Shown here: positions 51,115-59,027 of the stretch, piece after piece
How the letters are laid out: the number at the start of each line of letters is the position of its first letter
Numbering within the stretch: position 1 is the first letter of the stretch
NCBI RefSeq assembly: GCF_009429125.1
Contig: NZ_CP045529.1
Span: 2,480,001 to 2,544,000 of the forward strand
Length of the DNA: 64,000 nucleotides
DNA from: Luteimicrobium xylanilyticum
Lineage (GTDB): Bacteria > Actinomycetota > Actinomycetes > Actinomycetales > Cellulomonadaceae
Direction: 5' to 3'
Program-made: the position numbers and the translations under genes
The notes under the pieces: generated by a model
Database searches by the model: none
The model's input: the letters and a program-made list of their open reading frames with translations, nothing else
What the model was told of the DNA's origin: nothing

Positions 51115-52161
51115 TCAGCCTCCTCGTCCGGCACGGTTCGTCCGGGTCAGCAGCCAGAGCAGGTAGGGGGCGCCGACGATGCCGGTCACGACGCCCACGG
51201 GGTAGATCGTCCCAGGGACCGCGAACTGGGCGACGCCGTCGGCCACCACGACGACGAGCGCGCCGACCAGCGCGGAGCAGACGAGCGCGGGGGCACCGCT
51301 CGCGACCAGTCTCCTGGCGATGGGCGCGGAGACCAGCGCGACGAACGTCACGGGCCCGGCCGCGGCCACCGCGACGGCCGCGAGCGCCACCGCCGTCAGG
51401 ACAGCGAGCCCGCGCGTGCGCTCGACGCCGACCCCGAGCGCGGCGGCGGTGTCGTCGCCGAGCTCGAGCTGGGCGAGCCGCGGGCCCTGCACCCAGGCGA
51501 GCGGCAGCAGCACGAGGGCCGCGACGGCGAGGACGGAGAGCCGGTCTCCCCCGGCACCGTTGAGGCTCCCGGTGAGCCAGACGAGCGCCTCGCGCACGTC
51601 GGTCACGGCACTGCGGGTCAGCACGTACGACACGATCGCCGACGCGACGGCCGCGACCCCGATGCCGACGAGCACGAACCGGTACCCCGACAGGCCGGCT
51701 CGCCAGGCCAGGGCGTAGACGAGCAGCGCCGCGGCGAGCGCACCGACGAGGACGAGCCCGGACAGGGCGAGCCCGCCGAGCGAGAACCCGACGATCCCGA
51801 TCACGCCTGCCGCGCTCGCGGCCTGGGTGATGCCGACGATGTCGGGGCTGGCGAGCGGGTTCCGCACCACGGACTGGAGGAGTCCCCCGGACACGCCGAG
51901 GCACGCGCCGACCAGGAGCCCCGTCTCGAGCCGCGGGAGCCGCAGGTCGAAGATCACGAAGCGGGTGAGCACGTCGGCCTGCCCGACGAGCGCGCGCAGC
52001 ACGTCCAGCGGCGCGACGGCCGCCTCGCCGAGGCACAGCGACACGCCGCACGCGACGGCCACGAGCAGCGCGAGCACGACGCCGACCCGCACCTGCCGGG
52101 CACGCCGCGCCCGCCGGACGTGCGCCGTCGGGCCGGGGACGACCGCCGCGGCGGCGCTCAC
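51115..52161 (-). CDS. Iron-siderophore ABC importer permease (FecD/FepG-like)
   Basis: A protein of 348 residues with nine or ten membrane spans. The FecCD signature is visible as RLPRLETGLLVGACLGVSGGLLQSVVRNPLASPDIVGI (landmarks around residues 75-110). GPVTFVALVSAPIARRLV near the C-terminus marks the ATPase-coupling loop. GTG 52161 overlaps the preceding permease stop (GTGA). It is the second of two non-identical permeases that form the heterodimeric channel. Confidence 0.92.
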   Translation of the reverse strand: MSAAAAVVPGPTAHVRRARRARQVRVGVVLALLVAVACGVSLCLGEAAVAPLDVLRALVGQADVLTRFVIFDLRLPRLETGLLVGACLGVSGGLLQSVVRNPLASPDIVGITQAASAAGVIGIVGFSLGGLALSGLVLVGALAAALLVYALAWRAGLSGYRFVLVGIGVAAVASAIVSYVLTRSAVTDVREALVWLTGSLNGAGGDRLSVLAVAALVLLPLAWVQGPRLAQLELGDDTAAALGVGVERTRGLAVLTAVALAAVAVAAAGPVTFVALVSAPIARRLVASGAPALVCSALVGALVVVVADGVAQFAVPGTIYPVGVVTGIVGAPYLLWLLTRTNRAGRGG

Positions 52162-53234
52162 AGGCCGACCGTCCCGCGGCGGCGCACGAGCGCGATGAAC
52201 ACCGGCGCCCCGACGACGGCCGTGACGATCCCGACCTCGAGCTCGCCCGGGTAGGCGACGACCCGGCCGATCACGTCGCAGACGAGCAGCAGCGTCGGCG
52301 CGATCAGGGCGGAGAAGGCGAGGATCCAGCGGTAGTCGTGCCCCACGAGCCGACGGGCGGCGTGCGGGACGACGAGCCCGACGAACGCGATCGGCCCGGC
52401 GGCGGCGGTCGCGGCCCCGCACAGGAGCACCACCGCGACGGCGCTCGCGGCGCGCACACGCCCGACATGCTGGCCGAGGGCCCGTGCGACGTCGTCGCCG
52501 AGCGCGAGCCCGTTGAGGGAGCGCCCGAGCGCGAGCGCGACCACGGCGCCGGCCGCGACGGGGGGCAGCACCTGCCACACGACGTCGTACCCGCGCCCCG
52601 CGAGCGCACCCACCTGCCAGAACCGGAGCTGGTCGAGGGCCTCGTTGCTGGTCAGCAGGACGGCGGTGACGAGCGACGTGAGCGCCGCGCTCACGGCGGC
52701 GCCCGCGAGCGCCAGCTTCACGGGTGTCGCGCCCTCACGGCCCAGCGACCCGATCGTGTACACGACCACGGACGCGAGCGCGGCACCGAGGAACGCGAAC
52801 GGCACGTAGCCCGCCGTCGACGAGATGCCCGCCACCGAGATCGCGAGGACGACGGCGAGCGAGGCCCCCGCGTTGACGCCGAGCAGGCCGGGGTCGGCGA
52901 GCGGGTTGCGCGTGAGGCCCTGCATCACGGTGCCCGCCAGACCGAGCGCGAGGCCGGCGAGGACGCCCACGAGCGTCCGCGGCAGGCGCTTGTCGACGAC
53001 GATGAGCGACGCCTCGTCGTGCGGGTCGTAGTGGCGCAGCGCGCCCAGCACCGCGGACGGCGACAGCGCGTTCGACCCGACCATGAGGCTCGCGAGGACC
53101 GCGGCGAGCAGCAGCACCGCGCACACCAGCAGCCCGAGCACCAGCCGGCGGCGGCGTGCGGTCAGGCTCGCGGCCGACGACGGCGCCCCGCCCGGCGCGG
53201 AGCCGGGCGGGGCGCTCGTGGAAGGGGTGGGCAC
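52158..53234 (-). CDS. Iron-siderophore ABC importer permease (FecC/FepD-like)
   Basis: A protein of 358 residues: a Ser/Pro-rich N-terminal tail followed by about ten membrane spans. The family motif is RLPRTLVGVLAGLALGLAGTVMQGLTRNPLADPGLLGVNAG (residues about 84-125), and GPIAFVGLVVPHAARRLVGHDYR lies at the coupling loop. The gene follows the binding-protein gene after 24 bp and overlaps the next permease. It belongs to the FecCD family used for ferric siderophores, heme or cobalamin. The iron box upstream favours iron. Confidence 0.92.
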   Translation of the reverse strand: MPTPSTSAPPGSAPGGAPSSAASLTARRRRLVLGLLVCAVLLLAAVLASLMVGSNALSPSAVLGALRHYDPHDEASLIVVDKRLPRTLVGVLAGLALGLAGTVMQGLTRNPLADPGLLGVNAGASLAVVLAISVAGISSTAGYVPFAFLGAALASVVVYTIGSLGREGATPVKLALAGAAVSAALTSLVTAVLLTSNEALDQLRFWQVGALAGRGYDVVWQVLPPVAAGAVVALALGRSLNGLALGDDVARALGQHVGRVRAASAVAVVLLCGAATAAAGPIAFVGLVVPHAARRLVGHDYRWILAFSALIAPTLLLVCDVIGRVVAYPGELEVGIVTAVVGAPVFIALVRRRGTVGL

Positions 53235-53258
53235 AGCGGGGACGCTACTACGCCGCGG

Positions 53259-54344
53259 CTACTCGGCCTTCTCGGCGGCGGCCGCGAGCTTGGGCACGTA
53301 CTGGTTGAGCATCCACGGGATCGACAGCACGGTCGGCGCGCTCGACGCCATCACGAACGACTCGCCGACGATCGGGGCGAAGGCCCCGGACTTCACCGAC
53401 GGCATCGCCGCGACCAGCGGGTCCTTGACGAACGCGTCGACCGCCTTCTGGTCGCCGAAGTAGGCGACGAGCACGTCGGTGTCGATCTTCGACAGGTTCT
53501 CGTAGCTGACCTGGAAGAAGTAGCTGTCGTCGGGCTTGGTGTCGAGGGCCTTGACGCTCGGGCTCACGACCATGCCGAGCTGGGTGAGGAGCTGGACGCG
53601 CGGGTCCGAGGCCCGGTAGACGCTCAGCTTGTCGGCCTCGTTGGCCGCCGCGTAGACGAACGTCTTGCCCTTGAGCACGGGGTACTTCGCGCCGAGGGCG
53701 GCGACCAGGTCGTTCGTCTTGGAGACGAGGTCCGCGGCCTGCGCGGAGCGGCCGAGCGCCTTGCCGATGATCGTGGTCTGGTCCTGCCAGCTCGTGGCCC
53801 ACGGCTTGTCCGGGTAGGCGACGACGGGCGCGATCTTGCTCAGCGTGTCGAAGTCGTCCTGGGTGAGCCCCGAGTAGGGGGCGAGGATGACGTCGGGCTT
53901 CGCCTTGACGATCTCCTCGAAGGGAACCTGACCGGTGTCGCTGCCGGACAGCAGCTCGGGGGTGGTGCCGCCGAGCTCCTTGATGGCGTCGGCGTCCCAC
54001 GGCAGGACGCCGTCGGCGTTGCCACCGTAGGTGTTCTTGGGCATCGCGACGGGCACGACGCCGAGCGCGAGGGCCGCGTCCTGCGACGACCAGCCCCAGG
54101 TCACGACGCGCTTGGGCTCGGACTTGATGGTCGCGGTGCCGAGCGCGGACGTGACCGTCACGGGGAACGAGTCGGTGGCTCCGGTGGCGCCCGCGGAAGC
54201 GCTGCCCGTCGGGCCGGTGGTCTCGGACGAGCCGCCGTCGTCCGACGACGAGCACCCGGCGAGGGCGAGCGCCCCGGCGACGAGACCGGCCGCGACGACG
54301 GCGAGCCGGCCGCGGGCGCGGCGGGACGAAGACAGGACGGACAT
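53259..54344 (-). CDS. Iron-siderophore substrate-binding lipoprotein (FecB/FepB-like)
   Basis: A protein of 361 residues. The signal peptide ends in the lipobox ALALAGC with Cys31, so the mature protein is anchored to the outer face of the membrane. A Ser/Gly/Thr-rich linker precedes the periplasmic-binding fold, with RVVTWGWSSQDAALALGVVPVA at its start and EEIVKAKPDVILAPYSGLT in the first lobe. It captures ferric siderophore and passes it to the two permeases. The ATG has AGGAG eight bases upstream. Expression should be iron-repressed through the box at 54395-54413. Confidence 0.92.
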   Translation of the reverse strand: MSVLSSSRRARGRLAVVAAGLVAGALALAGCSSSDDGGSSETTGPTGSASAGATGATDSFPVTVTSALGTATIKSEPKRVVTWGWSSQDAALALGVVPVAMPKNTYGGNADGVLPWDADAIKELGGTTPELLSGSDTGQVPFEEIVKAKPDVILAPYSGLTQDDFDTLSKIAPVVAYPDKPWATSWQDQTTIIGKALGRSAQAADLVSKTNDLVAALGAKYPVLKGKTFVYAAANEADKLSVYRASDPRVQLLTQLGMVVSPSVKALDTKPDDSYFFQVSYENLSKIDTDVLVAYFGDQKAVDAFVKDPLVAAMPSVKSGAFAPIVGESFVMASSAPTVLSIPWMLNQYVPKLAAAAEKAE

Positions 54345-54394
54345 GGGGGTGCTCCTCGGGACGGACTCAGGGGCCGGCGGCACCGTCGCACGCC

Positions 54395-54413
54395 GGAGGT
54401 AAGCCTACCCTTA
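54395..54413. promoter_or_regulatory. DtxR/IdeR-type iron box on the siderophore-importer promoter
   Basis: On the minus strand the 19 bases TAAGGGTAGGCTTACCTCC match the consensus TTAGGTTAGGCTAACCTAA at 14 positions. The centre TAGGCT (complement of 54402-54407) also works as a -10 box, so an iron-loaded repressor would block transcription starting near 54395. Confidence 0.7.
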
Positions 54414-54440
54414 GCGCGCCGACGGCCCGTCCACTCCTTG

Positions 54441-54496
54441 CGCCGAGTGCGACGCTGCGGGCGCCGAGTGCGACGCTGCGGGCGCCGAGTGTGACG
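54441..54496 (+). repeat. Tandem array A: three copies of a 14-bp motif, 21-bp period
   Basis: CGCCGAGTG(C/T)GACG occurs at 54441-54454, 54462-54475 and 54483-54496. The copies are 21 bp apart, two helical turns. The array begins just upstream of the iron-box promoter, in the zone where an activator would bind, and is in inverted orientation relative to array B. Confidence 0.75.
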
Positions 54497-54513
54497 CGGG
54501 CAAGTGGGTGAAC

Positions 54514-54559
54514 GGTCACGATCGGCAGCCCCGAGCCCCCGTCGATGCCGATCGTGACC
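54514..54559. repeat. 14-bp inverted repeat between the two arrays
   Basis: GGTCACGATCGGCA (54514-54527) and TGCCGATCGTGACC (54546-54559) are perfect reverse complements across an 18-base loop. This hairpin lies between the two repeat arrays. Confidence 0.7.
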
Positions 54560-54698
54560 TCGCGAGCGGCGCGTCGTGTCGGCGAGGGGACGGTCGAGCG
54601 AGTGGGTGCGTGAAGGGCGTCAAGGAGTGCGCACGGCCCCCAGGGCCGAAGCACGACAGCCCGAACCACCTCGCCGCACCCACCCGCGAACCCAGCCA

Positions 54699-54777
54699 CG
54701 TCACACTCGGCGAACCCCCACGTCACACTCGGCGGGGCCTGGCGTCACACTCGGCGGGCCTGGCGTCACACTCGGCG
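54699..54777 (-). repeat. Tandem array B: four copies of the same 14-bp motif, inverted
   Basis: CGTCACACTCGGCG (reverse complement of the array A motif) occurs at 54699-54712, 54721-54734, 54743-54756 and 54764-54777, with 22-, 22- and 21-bp periods. It ends three bases before the stop of the membrane-protein gene, so it is in that gene's 3' untranslated region and could pair with array A in a long transcript. Confidence 0.75.
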
Positions 54778-54780
54778 AGG

Positions 54781-55335
54781 TCAGCGCGGGGTGCGCCACC
54801 GCCAGACCAGGAGCACGACCCCGACGACCAGCGCCGCCCCGGCGACGACGGCGGCGGGCCGCAGGTGAGGAGCCCCACCGCCGGGTGCCAGTGTGAGAAG
54901 AACCACGGCAGCGAGCGCCTGCACGGGGACCTGGATCAGCACGAGCCGCCGGACCGGCGCTACGAGGACGCCCGTCGCCACGCGTCCGCCGGGCGGGAGC
55001 GCGAGCGAGAACGCCGCGGCGACGTGCAGCACGGGCAGGCCGAGCAGCAGCAGCGCGAACCGCCAGGTCCACCCGTCGTGCGGCAGCGTCAGCGCCGCCA
55101 CCCCGAGGTACACCATGAGCACCCAGGCGACGAGCGTCCTTGGCGACGCCGTCGCGACGACGGCGAGCACCACGGCGACGAACAGCCAGAACCCGTGCAC
55201 AACGAGTCCGGAGAGCCCGGCGCCCACGAGGAGCACGGCGGCCTGGGCCGACCAGCCGGGGAACGACGCGCCGATCTCCGGGGGCAGGATCCGGGGCGCG
55301 TCGTCGGGCCGCGCACCGGTGCGTCCTGGGCTCAT
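54781..55335 (-). CDS. Hypothetical membrane protein of MoxR operon
   Basis: A protein of 184 residues with five or six hydrophobic segments and short loops. I do not recognise a family. The start overlaps the DUF58 stop (ATGA 55332-55335), so it is the last gene of a five-gene operon with MoxR and DUF58. Such operons commonly end in small membrane proteins that may anchor the complex. Its 3' untranslated region is repeat array B. Confidence 0.75.
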   Translation of the reverse strand: MSPGRTGARPDDAPRILPPEIGASFPGWSAQAAVLLVGAGLSGLVVHGFWLFVAVVLAVVATASPRTLVAWVLMVYLGVAALTLPHDGWTWRFALLLLGLPVLHVAAAFSLALPPGGRVATGVLVAPVRRLVLIQVPVQALAAVVLLTLAPGGGAPHLRPAAVVAGAALVVGVVLLVWRWRTPR

Positions 55336-56693
55336 CGCGGGCCTCGTCCGGCGCGCGCGAGGGTGCGCAGCGCCGCGGCCCGCTCCCCCGCCCCGCCGTG
55401 GCGCTCCTGCCAGCGCAGCAGCTCGACGCCGGACGCCTGCAGGGTCCGCATGCGCTCCTCGCGCTCGAGCGCGACCAGCCGGAAGGCGACGCGCTCGTGC
55501 GGCTCGAGCCCGCCGGTGCGCGGCGTCGGCAGGACGTCGACGGCGATCACCCGGTGCCCGCCCGCGCGCCAGAGCGTCGCCATGCGAGGCGCCTCGTCGT
55601 CGAGGAACGTCGAGAACACGTACACGAGCGCGCCGGCCGGCACGACCGGTGCCCGGAGCCGGGCGAAACGGCTGCCTGCGGGGCGGCTGAGCGTGACCGC
55701 CCGGACGACGCGGTCACGGTGCCGCGCCCCGCCGCCGGGCTGCACGACCCGTGCCTGCGACGCGAGGTCCTGGACCCCGACCCGGTCGCCGGCGGCGGCG
55801 TACGAGGTCGCGAGGGACGCCGCGGCCTCGCGGGCGAGATCGAGCGAGGTGACGCCCTCGCCGTCGGCGGTGTGCCCGGTCCAGTCCTCGACGTTCTCGC
55901 CGACGTCGTCGCGCGAGTCGAGGACGAGGACGACGGTCGCGTCGGCCAGCGCCGAGGTCCGCCGCACGAACAGCTCGTCGGCGAGCCGGGCGCGCCGCGC
56001 GGTGGCCCGCCAGTCGATGCGGCGCAGCCGGTCACCGGGGGCGAACGGGTGCACGTCACGGAAGTCGCCGCCGTCGCCCGGTCGGGCCGACTGGTGGTTC
56101 CCGGTCATGCCCTGGAGGCGGTGCGGGAGCGGCAGGGACGCGAGGGGCACCGTCCGGGGGGTGACGACCTGCTCGACGTCGAGCTCTCGCGCCGGCGCCG
56201 TGAACCACGCGGCGTCCTGGCCGAGCAGGCGGTGCTGGAGCCGGAGCAGGAGCTGCGGCCCGGAGTGCAGGATCGGTGCCTCGCCCGTGAGGTCGGCGGC
56301 ACGTCCCGGGGTGACGACGAGGTCGCGCGGTGTCGTCCCGAGGACGCTGACGCGCACGTGGACGGCGTCCGTGCCACCGGTGCCGTCGACGCCGATCCGG
56401 TAGCGCACGAGCCTCGCGCCGGCGTCGGGCACGACCTGGACGCGCAGGCCGGTGCTGGGACCGCCGTCGGACGTGGCAGGCGGCCGCGAGACCCACGACC
56501 ACGCGGACGCCACGGCGAGCGGGAGCGCGAGCAGCACGACGTCGGCGCGGGAGACCACGACACCGAGGACCGCGAGCAGCACCGCGACCACGGCTCCCGC
56601 GAGCGCAGCGGCACCGGTGAGCGGGACGACCCGCGTGCTCCCGGAGGCCCGCTCGGACGCGTGGTCCGGGACGACGGCGGTCGGGGTGGTCAC
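55332..56693 (-). CDS. DUF58 (VWA-like) protein
   Basis: A protein of 453 residues. Two N-terminal membrane spans lie at about residues 26-65. The DUF58 hallmark FRDVHPFAPGDRLRRIDWRATARR (landmark around residue 215-240) and a VWA-like fold with VVLVLDSRDD follow. DUF58 proteins work beside MoxR ATPases and are thought to be metal-dependent adaptors or chaperone partners. The specific client is unknown. GTG 56693 lies four bases after the moxR stop. Confidence 0.9.
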   Translation of the reverse strand: MTTPTAVVPDHASERASGSTRVVPLTGAAALAGAVVAVLLAVLGVVVSRADVVLLALPLAVASAWSWVSRPPATSDGGPSTGLRVQVVPDAGARLVRYRIGVDGTGGTDAVHVRVSVLGTTPRDLVVTPGRAADLTGEAPILHSGPQLLLRLQHRLLGQDAAWFTAPARELDVEQVVTPRTVPLASLPLPHRLQGMTGNHQSARPGDGGDFRDVHPFAPGDRLRRIDWRATARRARLADELFVRRTSALADATVVLVLDSRDDVGENVEDWTGHTADGEGVTSLDLAREAAASLATSYAAAGDRVGVQDLASQARVVQPGGGARHRDRVVRAVTLSRPAGSRFARLRAPVVPAGALVYVFSTFLDDEAPRMATLWRAGGHRVIAVDVLPTPRTGGLEPHERVAFRLVALEREERMRTLQASGVELLRWQERHGGAGERAAALRTLARAGRGPR

Positions 56694-56697
56694 GGTG

Positions 56698-57711
56698 TCA
56701 CGCCCGCGCGGCGGGGACGTGGCTGCCGGGCTCGCGGCCGACCGTCGGCGGGACGGGCACGCGCGCGACCACGGACTCGACGACGGACACGGGCTGCACC
56801 CCCGTCGCCCACGCCTGGGTGGTCAGCGAGATCCGGTGCGCGAGCACCGGGACCGCGACGGCCTTGACGTCCTCCGGGGTCACGAAGCCGCGGCCGGCCA
56901 TGACGGCGCGGGACCGGGCCACGAGCAGGAGGCCCTGCGACCCGCGCGGCGAGGCCCCCACCTGGACGGCGTCGTGCGCGCGCGTGCCCGCGGCCAGGTC
57001 GACGCAGTAGCGCGCGACGTCGGCGTCGACGTGGACGGTCTCGACGCCCGCCTGCATGGCCCGCAGGGTCGCCGCGTCGATCACGGGCTCGACGTGCGCG
57101 ACCTCGGTGCGCCGCGCGACCCGGTTGAGGAGCACCTGCTCCTCGCCCTCGGCCGTCGGGTACCCGACGGCGAGCCGGACCATGAACCGGTCGAGCTGCG
57201 CCTCGAGCAACGCGTAGGTGCCCTCGAACTCGATCGGGTTGGACGTCGCGACCACGTGGAAGGGGTTCGGCAGCCCGAACCGTCGACCCTCGACCGTGAC
57301 CTGACCCTCGGCCATCGCCTCGAGGAGCGCGGACTGCGTCTTGGGGGCGGTGCGGTTGATCTCGTCGGCGAGGAACAGGCCGGTGAAGACCGGGCCCGGA
57401 CGGAAGTCGAAGTCCGAGCGCGTCGGGTCCCACACGAACGAGCCCGTGATGTCCGAGGGCAGGAGGTCGGGCGTGCACTGCAGGCGCCGGAAGTCGAGCC
57501 CGAGGGCCGACGCGAGCGACCGCGCGGCCAGGGTCTTGCCCAGGCCCGGGACGTCCTCGAACAGGACGTGCCCGCCGGCGAGGATCGCCCCGAGCGCCAG
57601 CCCGACGGCGTCGTCCATCCCGACGACGACGGTCGCCACGCGCTCGCGCACGAGCGCCGCGAGACGGGCGACCTCCTCGACGGGGAGGGCGGTCGGTTCG
57701 GCGTCGGTCAT
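56698..57711 (-). CDS. MoxR-family AAA+ ATPase
   Basis: An AAA+ ATPase of 337 residues. Walker A is LFEDVPGLGKTLAARSLA and Walker B GLFLADEINR, followed by the sensor region SALLEAMAEGQVTVEG and SNPIEFEGTYALLEAQLDRF. The C-terminal lid has GASPRGSQGLLLVARSRAVM. MoxR proteins act as chaperones that assemble or insert cofactors into partners, with DUF58/VWA proteins. It overlaps the upstream membrane-protein gene by ATGA (57708-57711). Confidence 0.95.
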   Translation of the reverse strand: MTDAEPTALPVEEVARLAALVRERVATVVVGMDDAVGLALGAILAGGHVLFEDVPGLGKTLAARSLASALGLDFRRLQCTPDLLPSDITGSFVWDPTRSDFDFRPGPVFTGLFLADEINRTAPKTQSALLEAMAEGQVTVEGRRFGLPNPFHVVATSNPIEFEGTYALLEAQLDRFMVRLAVGYPTAEGEEQVLLNRVARRTEVAHVEPVIDAATLRAMQAGVETVHVDADVARYCVDLAAGTRAHDAVQVGASPRGSQGLLLVARSRAVMAGRGFVTPEDVKAVAVPVLAHRISLTTQAWATGVQPVSVVESVVARVPVPPTVGREPGSHVPAARA

Positions 57712-58241
57712 GGCAGCTCCTGGGGCGAGGTGGTGCGGTCGAGGTTCTCGAGGGCGCTGAGGCAGGCGACGACGTCGGTCCGGCGCGCTCGCGTCGTGTC
57801 GGCGCGCAGCAGCGCCGGGGCGGAGGCCCCGAGCAGCGCGGCCACGCGCGGTGCGTCGGCCGGGTCGTCGACGTCGATGCCGTGCCGGGCGAGGCGCACG
57901 CGCGCCACGCCCCGCAGCCGGCGCAGCGCGGGCGCCCCCTCGACCGTCCGCCCCCGTCCGACGGCGGCGGCGAGGCGTGAGACGTCGTCGCGCACTCCCG
58001 TCGCGGCGGGCCGCGAGCCGGGGCGCCAGATCGCGTCGTCCCAGTCGGGGGCGCCGCGCCACAGGACGGCGACCGTGAGCGTCACGGCCCCGAAAGCGAG
58101 GGCGTGCCACGGGTCCACGCCGAGGTACCAGGGCAGGAGCGCGGCCAGGACGGGCAGGACGACCACCGTGAGGACGCGGTGCTCGCGCGGCCCGCCGACG
58201 ACGCGCCGGACCGCCCGCCCGGCCGGACGACCGGCTGTCAT
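57708..58241 (-). CDS. Hypothetical membrane protein of MoxR operon
   Basis: A protein of 177 residues: an Arg-rich N-terminus, two hydrophobic spans at about residues 23-60, then a soluble part rich in Arg and Ala. I recognise no family. It is translationally coupled on both sides (ATGA with the DUF4129 gene and with moxR), so it surely belongs to the MoxR operon. Confidence 0.75.
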   Translation of the reverse strand: MTAGRPAGRAVRRVVGGPREHRVLTVVVLPVLAALLPWYLGVDPWHALAFGAVTLTVAVLWRGAPDWDDAIWRPGSRPAATGVRDDVSRLAAAVGRGRTVEGAPALRRLRGVARVRLARHGIDVDDPADAPRVAALLGASAPALLRADTTRARRTDVVACLSALENLDRTTSPQELP

Positions 58242-58996
58242 CGCGACCACCGCCGCGTCCTGTCGTCCCAGCCCTGTGTGAGGCGCTCGACGGCGGAACG
58301 CGCCGCGGCGACGTCGTCGGACGTGGCCGTGTACCCGCCGTAGCGCACGCGCAGGTACAGGTCGAGGAGCGCGTGGACGGCGGCGTCGTCGGAGGTGACG
58401 CGGCCGAGGATGCGGGTCGTGAGCTCGGACGCCGTCTCGGCGGGCCGGCGTGCGACCCCGGCGTCCTGCGCGGCCTCCTCGATGCCGAGCCAGGCCGTGA
58501 CGATCGCGTCGTGGGGCTCGCGCGCCGAGTCGAGGACGTGGAACGCGTGGTCGAACCCGCGCCGGAGCACCGGCAGGTCGGGCTCCTCGGCGACGGACTC
58601 GGGTTCCGTGAGCACCACGTCGTGGACACCGGGCGCCTCGGCGGGCTCGTCGTCGGGCGGGTGGCCGTCGTGGTGCCGACGCCACCAGAACGCGAGCGCG
58701 AGCACTATCGCCGCGACCACGACCGCGACGACCCCCACCCAGACCGACGGGCTGACGTGCCAGCGCTCGGGCGTCGTCGTCGTGAGCGGCGGCGGGGGCA
58801 GCGTCTGCGTGACCTCGCGGCCGGTCACGGGGGCGTCGTGCGCGCCGAGGTCGACGTGCGGCAGCCACCGCACACCCTCGTGCGCGACGGGTCCCTGGAG
58901 CGCGACGGCCAGCACGACGAGCACCCCCAGGCCCGCGACCACGCCGACGACGGCACGCGCGTCCGTGCGACGCTCCGGCGGCGGGCTCGGGTTCAC
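58238..58996 (-). CDS. DUF4129 domain protein
   Basis: A protein of 252 residues with two membrane spans (about 17-35 and 86-104) separated by an external segment, then a cytosolic C-terminal domain with IVTAWLGIEEAAQDAGVARRPAETASELTTRIL and LYLRVRYGGY, the DUF4129 signature. It leads the MoxR operon. Its GTG lies six bases after TAGGTT (complement of 59003-59008), so the operon mRNA probably starts leaderless. Confidence 0.88.
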   Translation of the reverse strand: MNPSPPPERRTDARAVVGVVAGLGVLVVLAVALQGPVAHEGVRWLPHVDLGAHDAPVTGREVTQTLPPPPLTTTTPERWHVSPSVWVGVVAVVVAAIVLALAFWWRRHHDGHPPDDEPAEAPGVHDVVLTEPESVAEEPDLPVLRRGFDHAFHVLDSAREPHDAIVTAWLGIEEAAQDAGVARRPAETASELTTRILGRVTSDDAAVHALLDLYLRVRYGGYTATSDDVAAARSAVERLTQGWDDRTRRWSR

Positions 58997-59002
58997 CCCG
59001 AC

Positions 59003-59021
59003 AACCTAGCGGCCCTAGGCT
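59003..59021. promoter_or_regulatory. Divergent leaderless promoters (MoxR operon and serine hydrolase)
   Basis: TAGGTT on the minus strand (59003-59008) and TAGGCT on the plus strand (59016-59021) lie only 7 bp apart, each exactly six bases from a GTG start codon. Both transcripts would begin at or beside their start codons. Confidence 0.6.
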
Positions 59022-59027
59022 CGTCCG

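Larger units (their letters stand above)
54345..54780. other. 436-bp intergenic region, not coding
   Basis: It holds, in order, the binding-protein leader, the iron box, repeat array A, a 14-bp hairpin, about 140 bp without recognised features and repeat array B up to the stop of the next gene. Open frames crossing it are low-complexity readings of the repeats and look non-coding. Confidence 0.65.

Noticed and set aside
54367-54726. Small minus-strand protein gene in the 436-bp gap
   Set aside because: The translation contains tandem VALGARS units that merely reflect the DNA repeats, and it runs through the iron-box promoter.
54441-54777. CRISPR array
   Set aside because: Repeats are only 14 bp with 7-8-bp spacers that are themselves similar, the arrays face each other and no cas genes are present.
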